A stretch of DNA of 64,000 bases from Fibrobacter sp. UWH6 (GTDB taxonomy: Bacteria > Fibrobacterota > Fibrobacteria > Fibrobacterales > Fibrobacteraceae): positions 124,001-188,000 of the forward strand of contig NZ_FRAX01000004.1 of the NCBI RefSeq assembly GCF_900142465.1, read 5' to 3'. Shown one piece after another: positions 31,646 through 40,578 of the stretch. The notes beneath the pieces were generated by a model. It was not told the origin of the DNA and searched no databases. It saw only the letters and a program-made list of their open reading frames with translations. A program made the position numbers and the translations under genes. The stretch's first letter is position 1. Every line of letters starts with the position of its first letter.

Positions 31646-34162
31646 ATGAAAATGCAAAAAATTTTATATTCATTTTTGCTGCTAGTTGCAGTTATGTGTT
31701 TTTGGGCCTGCGGGGATGATAACGGATCCTCCGCGGAGAAGGGCGATTCTCCAAATCGTCAAGGATTGAAGGTTGTTTCTGCAAAATCAGACCTTGATTC
31801 CTGCAAGAAATCCATGGAAGGGGAAATGTCCTATGTGACAAGTACGGGCGAATTGTTGCTTTGCCTGGAAGGGGACTGGAAAACCTATGGTGTGAGCAAG
31901 ATTCCCGTATACGAGTCAAGTGACGGTAAGGATGGCTCCGACGGAAAAGATGGAACCGACGGTAAAGATGGTGTCAATGGAACCGACGGTAAAGATGGTG
32001 TCAATGGAACCGATGGCAAGGACGGTGTCAATGGAACCGACGGCGAAGACGGCAAAGATGGTGTTGACGGCAAGGATGGTGTGGATGGTCTAAGCTGTTC
32101 TGGTGAATACCGCGATGACGAAAAGGGAATCGATATTTACTGTGGCAAAGATTTTATAGGAACGATTTGGAATGGAACCGATGGTCAGACCGGTAACAAT
32201 GGTGGTACCACTGCAAGTATTGATTTTAATAAGGCCGAACATGTGGAAATTGGCGATACCGTATGGAGTTATTCCGATTCCTTGTTAATTCGTATTAGCG
32301 ATAACGATATCCTGGCTAAAAAGGATACTGTTGAAGTTACTGTGACCAGTACCTCTGATTCCAAGGGGATTGTGCTGACTGCAGAACTTAGGGACGGTTT
32401 CTACTATGCCATTCTGTTCTTCGCTCAGAAGAGTTCTGGATCCAGGACGATCAAGGTGCAGGATGGGGATAACGTGGTTATCAGCTACAAGGATGAAAAT
32501 CCAGAAAGAGTCATTAAACGCAATGTAGCCTTTATCCTAGCATCCAGGAATGAACGGGACTTCATCTCCCTGGATAAACCTTGGTATTACGGGGACAGTG
32601 CCGAAGTGATTGTTACCGTTAACGATAAGAATGCCGAAGGGGATACCATTCAGGTATCCATGATTTTGTGCTATAATGATGGCTATGAATGCCATTATAC
32701 AGAAAATGAGGGTGGCTTCGGTACCTATGATGCCAAACTCAAGCTTGCTGGTGCAGGTGGCCTTTATAAAGGAAGCTTTTTTGTTGTGAATGAAGGCAAG
32801 AATCACGATAACTACTTCTATTCTGATCCTGCGAAAATTTTGACAGTTGATGTGCGATATACCTTTAAAGATGAAAAAAAGACATTTGAAAACGTAACTG
32901 TCTACTGGAAGAAAAATGCCGATAGCCGAGTGGAGTTTGATGCGGATCGATATAACCAGGCTTCCAAGGGACATTTCTATGTCTATGACGAAGGTTGCGG
33001 TAAGGACTCCGTAGAGGTGACGATCTCCAGTAAGGTAAAAGGCGATGAAATCCGCGCTGTTGCTTACAGATATAAGGATTACTTCTATGGAGAATTCCTT
33101 ATGAATGGCCTCAAGAATGATGGTGTTCTGGCCATTGATGAAAAGGACACCATTCTTATCCAGTATAAAGACGCAACGTTAGGGACTGTATCAAAGGATA
33201 TGGCCAAGGCTGGATTTGCTCTTTACGCAACGGTATCTTTCGGTGATTCCCTGTATATGGATGTTACTGACAAGGCTGTCCTGAAACTTGTGGATGAAAG
33301 CCTTACCGAAAACGATGCGGTGACCATCCGGGTTTCGTCAGAATCTGATTTTTATGGCGTACTGGTTGATATGTATACGGTTCCTGGTGGAGATGGTACG
33401 GAACGTATCGGTTACGTTGAATTCACGAAGGATCCCGAGGTTGTAAGAGAAGAAAACTTCGAGAAGAAAGTCTTTGTGAAGGATAAGGAAACTCTCCGTG
33501 CGTCCTATTCCACCAATCGATTGGCTTCCTCGACCAAGTGGTTTGAGGCTAAGGCCTTCTGGGCCGACAAGAATACGTGCTTTATAGACAAGCGTGATGG
33601 CAGAGCCTATAAATTCGTTACCATGGGAGACCAGGTTTGGATGGCGGAAAACCTTGCGTACGGAGATGGAAAATTCTACGATAACGATTCTATCAAGTAC
33701 AGTTCTTACGGAAAGCTTTACACCTGGGCGCAGGCTTTAGATACTGCAGAAGCGATTTGCGCATCGAGTCGTTGTAAAATAGAACGCCCGTATAAGGGTG
33801 CTTGCCCTTCTGGTTGGCATTTGCCGAGTCTGGATGAGTTCAAAACCCTTCTTGGTTTTGTGAGTGGTTTCTCGGAATATGGTTCAACGCCATCTCTCCT
33901 GAAGACATCCTATGGATGGAAAAGTTATGCAGGCGTCGAAAGTGGCAAGGACCGCTGGGGCTTTGGCGTTTTCCCCATAGGGTATTATTCCAGTTCATCA
34001 GATTTTAAAGGCAAGGGCGAGCGTGCGTATTTCTGGCTGGATGAAGATGTCTCTACGACTATAGCCAAGACTATGTATTTCTCTTATCCTTCGGACGTAA
34101 TTCTTGATACAGAAGAGTATAAGACGTATGGCTACTCTATTCGATGTGTCAAGGATGAGTAA
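31646..34162 (+). CDS. Large FISUMP lipoprotein with collagen-like repeats
   Basis: An 838-residue surface lipoprotein. The signal ends in WAC (lipobox CFWAC). Residues about 95-150 form a collagen-like Gly-X-Y tract rich in GKDG, GTDG and GVNG triplets. Residues about 190-640 contain at least four related beta-rich modules, each with a phrase like V-(E/T)-(V/I)-T-V-(T/S)-S-x-(S/D), for example DTVEVTVTSTSDSKG and DSVEVTISSKVKGDE. The last 190 residues are a FISUMP domain (FIDKRDGRAYKFVTMGDQVW, MAENLAYGDGK, CPSGWHLPSLDEF, GYSIRCVKDE). It may be a rod that shows the FISUMP domain far from the cell. Confidence 0.85.
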   Translation: MKMQKILYSFLLLVAVMCFWACGDDNGSSAEKGDSPNRQGLKVVSAKSDLDSCKKSMEGEMSYVTSTGELLLCLEGDWKTYGVSKIPVYESSDGKDGSDGKDGTDGKDGVNGTDGKDGVNGTDGKDGVNGTDGEDGKDGVDGKDGVDGLSCSGEYRDDEKGIDIYCGKDFIGTIWNGTDGQTGNNGGTTASIDFNKAEHVEIGDTVWSYSDSLLIRISDNDILAKKDTVEVTVTSTSDSKGIVLTAELRDGFYYAILFFAQKSSGSRTIKVQDGDNVVISYKDENPERVIKRNVAFILASRNERDFISLDKPWYYGDSAEVIVTVNDKNAEGDTIQVSMILCYNDGYECHYTENEGGFGTYDAKLKLAGAGGLYKGSFFVVNEGKNHDNYFYSDPAKILTVDVRYTFKDEKKTFENVTVYWKKNADSRVEFDADRYNQASKGHFYVYDEGCGKDSVEVTISSKVKGDEIRAVAYRYKDYFYGEFLMNGLKNDGVLAIDEKDTILIQYKDATLGTVSKDMAKAGFALYATVSFGDSLYMDVTDKAVLKLVDESLTENDAVTIRVSSESDFYGVLVDMYTVPGGDGTERIGYVEFTKDPEVVREENFEKKVFVKDKETLRASYSTNRLASSTKWFEAKAFWADKNTCFIDKRDGRAYKFVTMGDQVWMAENLAYGDGKFYDNDSIKYSSYGKLYTWAQALDTAEAICASSRCKIERPYKGACPSGWHLPSLDEFKTLLGFVSGFSEYGSTPSLLKTSYGWKSYAGVESGKDRWGFGVFPIGYYSSSSDFKGKGERAYFWLDEDVSTTIAKTMYFSYPSDVILDTEEYKTYGYSIRCVKDE

Positions 34163-35311
<1,149 letters not shown>

Positions 35312-35335
35312 TTATTAGCCCCTTCGTGTAAAAAG

Positions 35336-35365
35336 GACCTGCCTTAAAGGGCAGGTCTTTTTTTA
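35336..35365 (+). terminator. Terminator of mdh
   Basis: GACCTGCC (35336-35343) pairs perfectly with GGCAGGTC (35350-35357), followed by eight T. Confidence 0.9.
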
Positions 35366-35588
35366 GTTTGTAGAATTTGTTCTTTTTTACATTGTCTGCA
35401 ATTGTATTATTTTTGTTGTATTTTTGTAATACCTTATATAAAGTGTCTTAATAAAGTGTTTTACTTTGAATTGAAAAAAATGTATAAATTGTGTTGATTT
35501 TGTTCGTGTATTATATTATTTTTCGCGCAGAAATTCGGATGATAAAAACACTGAATTTGGTTTCTTTATAAGAGAGGGTTAATGCATA

Positions 35589-35765
35589 ATGAGTACAATT
35601 TGCGTTAGGTTGGACGAGAAAACAAAAAAGGAATTTCAGGAATTCTGCGATTCTGTTGGAATTTCGGTAACGTCAGCGATTACAATCTTCATTAAGTCTT
35701 CTATTCGTGAGAATCGTTTGCCTTTTGAAGTAAGGGGAGGTGAATCACGATTGATTAATGGGTAG
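35589..35765 (+). CDS. Orphan DinJ/RelB-like antitoxin
   Basis: A 58-residue protein encoded by an ATG frame with no toxin gene next to it. MSTICVRLDEKTKKEFQEFC followed by VGISVTSAITIFIKSSI matches the RelB/DinJ ribbon-helix-helix antitoxins: a basic beta strand, KKEFQEF helix, G-I-S-x-T-x-A-I-x-I-F turn, then a hydrophobic helix and a basic end (NRLPFEVR). These bind DNA and a RelE/YafQ-type toxin. Here the frame ends shortly before a terminator, so it is either a solitary regulator or what remains of a toxin-antitoxin pair. It lies just upstream of the injection-system operon. Confidence 0.75.
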   Translation: MSTICVRLDEKTKKEFQEFCDSVGISVTSAITIFIKSSIRENRLPFEVRGGESRLING

Positions 35766-35816
35766 TCACCTAAAACTTTTGGGGGGGTATGGGATAAATG
35801 TTTGCTTGAATTTTTG

Positions 35817-35842
35817 AAACTACCTGATGGTAGTTTTTTTTT
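35817..35842 (+). terminator. Terminator after the orphan antitoxin
   Basis: AAACTACC (35817-35824), loop TGAT, then GGTAGTTT (35829-35836), and a T-run to 35842. Confidence 0.85.
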
Positions 35843-36038
35843 GTATGAAAAAATGAATGTAAGTTAAAAATAACAAAAAATATTTTTATTACACTTTGTT
35901 GTACAGCGTATTGATGATTGTTGTATGTGTACTATATGGTGTATATGTATTATGCAATTTGGATGATTTTTGTGCGGATTGACGTTATTTTATTGCGATT
36001 ATAAATTTGTATCAAAAAAATATAAATAGTTTGTTCTA
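35843..36038 (+). promoter_or_regulatory. AT-rich leader of the injection-system operon
   Basis: About 196 bases without a gene, very rich in A and T, with the stretches TTGATGATTG and TATATGG. It must carry the promoter of the operon starting at 36039, because a terminator lies just upstream. No good Shine-Dalgarno sequence precedes ATG 36039, so the leader RNA may regulate translation. I do not assign promoter boxes. Confidence 0.4.
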
Positions 36039-36617
36039 ATGATTAATGCAACGCTTCAATTTCTTGCAACTCGACTAAATAATCGGCTGCGAACAAGGCA
36101 ATCACTACAAGAAAATTTGGTTGTTGTCTCAAGGCTGTTTGAAAATGATGGCCGAGAGTCTGAGCAATCTATAAATAAATTGAATTTATTTCTTGTGAAT
36201 GTCTCTAGTGAAAGTAATGCTCGAAAAAATGCGACAACTACGTTTGACGGGTATAGGAATGTCGTTCCTTCAAAACAGGTATTTTTGAATCTTGATGTAA
36301 TGATTGCTGCGAATTTCAAGAATTCTAATTATAGTGAATCTTTGCGGTATCTTTCCAAAACAATTTCATTTTTGCAAGATCATACCGTGTTTGATCGAAC
36401 TAATTCCCCTGATATGCCTATAGGTCTAGAAAAAATGTTCCTGGATATGGAAAATATGGGCATACAAGAACTAAATAGCCTCTGGAGTATTTTAGGAGGT
36501 AAATACGTTCCTTCTGTATTGTACAAAGTTCGTGCAGTTGCTCTTGGAGAAGGGTACTCTTACTACAGCCCCTATGTTATCCAATTTCCTGAAGATGCTT
36601 CGATTGGGATTGTTTGA
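36039..36617 (+). CDS. CIS tail-terminator/cap protein, DUF4255 (Pvc16-like)
   Basis: A 192-residue protein of the DUF4255 type. It starts with MINATLQFLATRLNNRLR and has LFLVNVSSE, then VFLNLDVMIAANFKNSNYSESLRYLS and a conserved ENMGIQELNSLWSILGGKYVPSVLYKVR, which are the DUF4255 hallmarks. In the Photorhabdus virulence cassette (PVC) this is Pvc16, the cap that ends the tube and sheath. It is the first gene of the operon and overlaps the next start by one base (TGATG). Confidence 0.82.
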   Translation: MINATLQFLATRLNNRLRTRQSLQENLVVVSRLFENDGRESEQSINKLNLFLVNVSSESNARKNATTTFDGYRNVVPSKQVFLNLDVMIAANFKNSNYSESLRYLSKTISFLQDHTVFDRTNSPDMPIGLEKMFLDMENMGIQELNSLWSILGGKYVPSVLYKVRAVALGEGYSYYSPYVIQFPEDASIGIV

Positions 36618-37348
36618 TGCCGTATCGGTTTCTTACAGATATTAGCGTGTCGCATGAATATTACGGAGGACGTTGTTCCAGTTTTTCCTTTGTACCGACG
36701 GAAGTTACTGCCGATGAAATGGCTCATCGTAATATCGTTTTGCGTCGGAATTTGGGAAACTTGCAGATTTTAGCACCGAATGAATCTCTTGATAATCTTG
36801 AATCTATGCGGTTTGGCGTGTTTTTGACGGATTCAAACCTATATGGTGTAACAAACCTTAAGACTAGTTCTGACAATATATCTATGGTGGTGGTTAAAGA
36901 CAATACTGTGTTTTTTTCTGAAATTCCCCTTGATGAGTGTGAAAAGGAATTGAGATTAAGAAGACCTCTGTTTATTCTAAACTATCAAATTTCAAAAAAT
37001 CATGAAACCACAGAGATCCTGGAAATCCCTTTAGAGACAAGGAATTGCCGTTGGTGTTATTACATTCAGGGCGACATCGATTTGGATGATTTGAAAATTT
37101 ATGGGTTAAGAGGAAATGATGAATCTGATTTTGATGTGTATCGCAAGGATGAAAAGTCTGTTGCGTTTATCTCTCGACATAAATACCCCATTGTTTATGG
37201 TGATGCGCCAAGATTTCAGTTAAAGACAAAGAAAACGTCTCGATTGTTGTTGAAGGCCATGCCTAATATGGATTACAGATCTTTATCGCGAATAGAGTTA
37301 AACGATAATGGCTATGAAATAATAGCAGAATCTTTCATTAATCTCTAA
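36617..37348 (+). CDS. Unrecognised CIS-associated protein
   Basis: A 243-residue protein with no signal peptide or membrane segment; I do not recognise the family. It is beta-rich with several MRFGVFLTDSNLYGVTNLK, VVVKDNTVFFSE and PLFILNYQISKNHET segments. It lies between the cap and the sheath genes, a position where Bacteroidetes-type systems can hold a lineage-specific structural gene, so it is probably a component of the particle. ATG at 36617 overlaps the upstream stop; the in-frame TTG at 36614 is less likely. Confidence 0.5.
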   Translation: MPYRFLTDISVSHEYYGGRCSSFSFVPTEVTADEMAHRNIVLRRNLGNLQILAPNESLDNLESMRFGVFLTDSNLYGVTNLKTSSDNISMVVVKDNTVFFSEIPLDECEKELRLRRPLFILNYQISKNHETTEILEIPLETRNCRWCYYIQGDIDLDDLKIYGLRGNDESDFDVYRKDEKSVAFISRHKYPIVYGDAPRFQLKTKKTSRLLLKAMPNMDYRSLSRIELNDNGYEIIAESFINL

Positions 37349-37371
37349 CAAAAAAGGAGCTCAAGCTAAAA

Positions 37372-38814
37372 ATGGCTACTGCTTACAAAACACCGGGCGT
37401 CTATCTAGTAGAAAAGAACGCCTTTCCTAGTTCCGTAGTAGAAGTCGCAACTGCGATTCCTGCGTTCATTGGCTATACTGCCAAGGCTGAATATAAAGGT
37501 CAGTCTGTTTTCAATAAACCGCAGCGTGTTACTTCTTTTGCTGAATTTCGTTCCATTTATGGTGAAGGCGCTTTGATGCGCTTTACCTTGAAGGATGATG
37601 GTGCGGTTGAATCTCCTAAGGTTCGTTTCCGTCTTTTTGATGCTATTCGCATGTTCTTCCAGAACGGTGGTGCAACCTGCTACATCATGTCTGTAGGTGC
37701 CTATGGCGAAGAAATTTCTGAAAAGGCTTTGACTGAAGCAATTGTTCCTTTTGAAAAGGAACAGGAACCCACTCTCGTTGTGATTCCTGAAGCAGTTTCT
37801 CTGGAATCTGCGGATGCTTGTGCAAACGTGCAAAATGCAATGCTTGCTCATTGTGGTAAGATGAAGAACCGCTTTGCCATTCTCGATGTGTTTGATGGCT
37901 TTAAGGATACTGATGAATGCATTTCTCAGTTTCGCGAAAAGGTGACCTCATTCCTGAATTATGGTGCTGCATATTATCCGTGGGTAAATGCAAGTGTTGT
38001 TCAGTCTAATGAAGTAACTTTTGCCAATGTCGAAAATCTCGATGCTCTGGTGGCGCAGCTCAATGCCGCAGTTCCTGCGGAACCCGCTGCAAAGGCTGAA
38101 GCTGTAAAGGCTGAAATTGCAAAGATTTCTATGGTAGATTTGACCGATGAAGAAGCAGTTCTTGCTCTCCATCGTACCCTTTCTGTGGTTTGCATGAATT
38201 ATTCCACCATTATGGATATTGTTCGTGAGCAGTTGAATTTGATTCCTCCTTCTGGTGCTATTGCTGGTCTTTATACCATGGTCGATAACAATGTTGGTGT
38301 CTGGAAGGCTCCTGCAAATATTGGAATTAATGGCGTGATTTCTCCTGCAGTTAACCTGACCGATGAACAGCAGGAAGATTTGAACGTTCCTGTAAATGGT
38401 AAGGCAGTCAATGCAATCCGTAGCTTTATTGGCGATGGCAATAAGGTGTGGGGCGCCCGTACTCTCGATGGCAATAGTCTGGATTGGCGCTATGTGAACG
38501 TTCGCCGAACTATGATTATGCTCGAAGAATCCATTAAGCAGGCATCTAAGGCTTTCGTTTTCGAAGCCAATAATGCAAATACTTGGGTGACCATGAAGAG
38601 CATGATTCAGAACTTCCTCTTCAACATTTGGCGTCGTGGCGGTTTGGCTGGAGCTAGTGCGACCGATGCATTTGAAGTCTATGTTGGTCTTGGCGAAACT
38701 ATGACTGCCGAAGATATTCTTGAAGGAATTCTGCGTATCACCGTTAAGGTGGCTTTGCTCCGCCCGGCAGAATTTATTGAACTCACTTTCCAGCAACAAC
38801 AGCAGAAGTCCTAA
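37372..38814 (+). CDS. Contractile sheath protein (Pvc2-like)
   Basis: A 480-residue phage-tail-sheath family protein. The N-terminus MATAYKTPGVYLVEKNAFP is the classic sheath opening (Y-x-x-P-G-V-Y-x-x-E), followed by VATAIPAFIGYTAKAEYKG. The C-terminal part holds the other sheath hallmarks: GVWKAPANIGINGV, GIRSF-like AIRSFIGDGNKVWGARTL, DWRYVNVRRTMIMLEESI and ANTWVTMKSMIQNFLFNIWRRG. It polymerises round the tube and contracts to drive it forward. The middle (about 215-255) is Ala-rich and variable, typical of the surface-exposed insertion. AAAAAGGAG precedes the ATG. Confidence 0.95.
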   Translation: MATAYKTPGVYLVEKNAFPSSVVEVATAIPAFIGYTAKAEYKGQSVFNKPQRVTSFAEFRSIYGEGALMRFTLKDDGAVESPKVRFRLFDAIRMFFQNGGATCYIMSVGAYGEEISEKALTEAIVPFEKEQEPTLVVIPEAVSLESADACANVQNAMLAHCGKMKNRFAILDVFDGFKDTDECISQFREKVTSFLNYGAAYYPWVNASVVQSNEVTFANVENLDALVAQLNAAVPAEPAAKAEAVKAEIAKISMVDLTDEEAVLALHRTLSVVCMNYSTIMDIVREQLNLIPPSGAIAGLYTMVDNNVGVWKAPANIGINGVISPAVNLTDEQQEDLNVPVNGKAVNAIRSFIGDGNKVWGARTLDGNSLDWRYVNVRRTMIMLEESIKQASKAFVFEANNANTWVTMKSMIQNFLFNIWRRGGLAGASATDAFEVYVGLGETMTAEDILEGILRITVKVALLRPAEFIELTFQQQQQKS

Positions 38815-38830
38815 TAGGAGGTAATTAAAT

Positions 38831-39289
38831 ATGGCAGAAGATGGTTCTACCCAAAGTACAAACATTTGGCCCTTGCCGAAATTCCACTTTTCTGTAAAGT
38901 GGGGCGATCAGGAAATGTCCTTCCAGGAAGTGACTGGTTTGGATGCTCAGTCCGAAGAAATCAAGTATCGTACAGGCGACAGCGCTGTGTTCTCTGTAAT
39001 CAAGATGCCTGGTCTCATCAAGTACAGCAATGTGACTATGAAGAAGGGTATCTTCAAGGGTGATAACAAGTTCTGGGATTGGTTTAATCAGATCAAACAG
39101 AATACCATTAAACGTATTGATATTGTGATCAGCTTGCTAGATGAAACCAGCGCACCTACTATGGTTTGGACCTTGAAGAATGCTTGGCCCACCAAGATTT
39201 CTGGTTATGAACTGAAGGCCGAAGGCAATGAAGTTGCTGTTGAAAGCATCGAAATTGTTCACGAAGGCCTTACCATTTCTAACGGCTAA
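38831..39289 (+). CDS. Inner tube protein (Pvc1-like)
   Basis: A 152-residue protein of the gp19/tail-tube family. FHFSVKWGDQEMSFQEVTGLDAQSEEIKYR and MKKGIFKGDNKFWDWFNQI are the usual tube signatures. It ends with a beta-strand VAVESIEIVHEGL. It stacks in rings inside the sheath to form the tube through which cargo moves. It is 16 bases after the sheath gene and is preceded by TAGGAGG. Confidence 0.94.
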   Translation: MAEDGSTQSTNIWPLPKFHFSVKWGDQEMSFQEVTGLDAQSEEIKYRTGDSAVFSVIKMPGLIKYSNVTMKKGIFKGDNKFWDWFNQIKQNTIKRIDIVISLLDETSAPTMVWTLKNAWPTKISGYELKAEGNEVAVESIEIVHEGLTISNG

Positions 39290-39303
39290 TCCTGTAGGTT
39301 TTT

Positions 39304-39750
39304 ATGGAAAACGTTGAATGGTCGCTTCCGGTTGTATTTCATTTCCTAGTGAAGATTGGAGGTGCGGAGGAATCCTTTCAAGTTGTTGAAGGACTTTCCA
39401 CTTCTATCGAATGTGAAGAAATTCGTTCTGGAGGCGACAATTCACGTTCCTTTTTCTTGCCCAAGCATTGTAAGCATGATGACCTTGTTTTAAAGAAAGG
39501 TTTTGTTCACAAGGATTCCATTATATATGAATGGTGCAAGAATACTTTTGCTTCAATGAATGGTGAAATAAGCATCGAAACAAGGAATGTGCTGGTTTCG
39601 TTGTTGAATGAAAAAAAACAGCCTTTGAGGACTTGGCATTTTATAAGGGCTTATCCATATAAGTGGTCGTTGGGATCACTGGATGCTATGAAGAATGAAA
39701 TTGCCATAGAATCAATCTCATTAAAGTACGAAAGCATGTCGTCTGTGTAG
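39304..39750 (+). CDS. Second tube-like protein (Pvc5-like tube initiator)
   Basis: A 148-residue paralogue of the tube protein. FHFLVKIGGAEESFQVVEGLSTSIECEEIRSGGDN and LKKGFVHKDSIIYEWCKN match the tube pattern, but much of the remaining sequence differs from the first tube protein. In PVC and the antifeeding prophage, one or more tube-like proteins (Pvc5) join the tube to the baseplate hub; this is the simplest role. Confidence 0.85.
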   Translation: MENVEWSLPVVFHFLVKIGGAEESFQVVEGLSTSIECEEIRSGGDNSRSFFLPKHCKHDDLVLKKGFVHKDSIIYEWCKNTFASMNGEISIETRNVLVSLLNEKKQPLRTWHFIRAYPYKWSLGSLDAMKNEIAIESISLKYESMSSV

Positions 39751-39752
39751 CT

Positions 39753-39905
39753 ATGTCTCTAGAAATTAAAAATCTGTGTATTAATGTATCTGTAGCCCCT
39801 AAGAGCGAAAATAAGGCGAAAAATGAGGAGTCCCTTCGCTCTGAATTGTTGAACGAATGTCGACGCATGGTTCAAGATGCTATTTCTGAAAGTAGGGATC
39901 GCTAA
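39753..39905 (+). CDS. Small DUF5908-like CIS protein
   Basis: A 50-residue protein that shorter-ORF filters would miss. It starts MSLEIKNLCINVSV, which matches the (M)-P-(I/L)-E-I-(R/K)-(E/N)-L opening of DUF5908 proteins found in Bacteroidetes-type injection systems, and ends in a helix (SLRSELLNECRRMVQDAISE). Start and stop both overlap or abut neighbours: ATG lies 3 bases after the upstream stop and its TAA overlaps the next ATG (TAATG). Its role is unknown; perhaps an assembly factor. Confidence 0.7.
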   Translation: MSLEIKNLCINVSVAPKSENKAKNEESLRSELLNECRRMVQDAISESRDR

Positions 39906-40573
39906 TGAAATTAACTAAGCTCACTTTGACGGCTTGCAATCCCGATAAGTCTCCCGTTTCTGGCGTGAATCCATTTTCGGTAATGGTAAATCCCGAAACT
40001 ATAAACACGACGCAGAATCTGAATTATACCAAAACTTGGTACTATAATGGATTGGTTCGTTTTGGTGGCTATGATAGTGAATTATTTGCTGTCCCTAAAA
40101 TATTTTTAGATGCTACAGGTGCCATTCCTAAATGTGATTGGCCTATTAATTGCAACGATATTCCCGAAATGATTGCCGCCTTGAAAAAGGTTGTTTCGGA
40201 TTATATAAGTGCTGAACATGAGCCCCCTATTGTAAAGATTCAGTGGGGGCAATTTCTGCAGTATGCTCGGCTTAGTTCCATGAATATTGAATATAAAATG
40301 TTCAATCGTTCTGGAAAGCCTGTGCGAGCTGAAGTTTCCTTAAAGTTCAATCAATATGTAACTATAAGAGAACTTTTGGCTAGGCAGAACAAACAATCTC
40401 CGGATTTGACTCATTTGGTAGAGGTCAAAGTGGGGGATACTCTTCCTTTGATGTGTGCTAGAGTCTATAAGGATTCTTCCCTTTATTTGCAGGTGGCCAA
40501 GGCCAACAACCTGACCAATTTTAGAAGTCTGAAACCTGGATCTCAGTTGTATTTTCCGCCCCTTGTTGATTAA
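39905..40573 (+). CDS. CIS hub protein with LysM domain (Pvc7-like)
   Basis: A 222-residue protein. The N-terminal part (about 1-160) has FSVMVNPETINTTQNLNYTK, KIFLDATGAIP and KIQWGQFLQYARLSSMNIEYKMFNRSGKPVRAEVSLKF-type segments (here split for clarity), the usual CIS tube/hub N-domain. The last 55 residues are a LysM-like module: VEVKVGDTLPLMCARVYKDS, LYLQVAKANNLTNFR, LKPGSQLYFPP. It sits at the interface between the tube and the spike. Confidence 0.85.
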   Translation: MKLTKLTLTACNPDKSPVSGVNPFSVMVNPETINTTQNLNYTKTWYYNGLVRFGGYDSELFAVPKIFLDATGAIPKCDWPINCNDIPEMIAALKKVVSDYISAEHEPPIVKIQWGQFLQYARLSSMNIEYKMFNRSGKPVRAEVSLKFNQYVTIRELLARQNKQSPDLTHLVEVKVGDTLPLMCARVYKDSSLYLQVAKANNLTNFRSLKPGSQLYFPPLVD

Positions 40574-40578
40574 GTATT

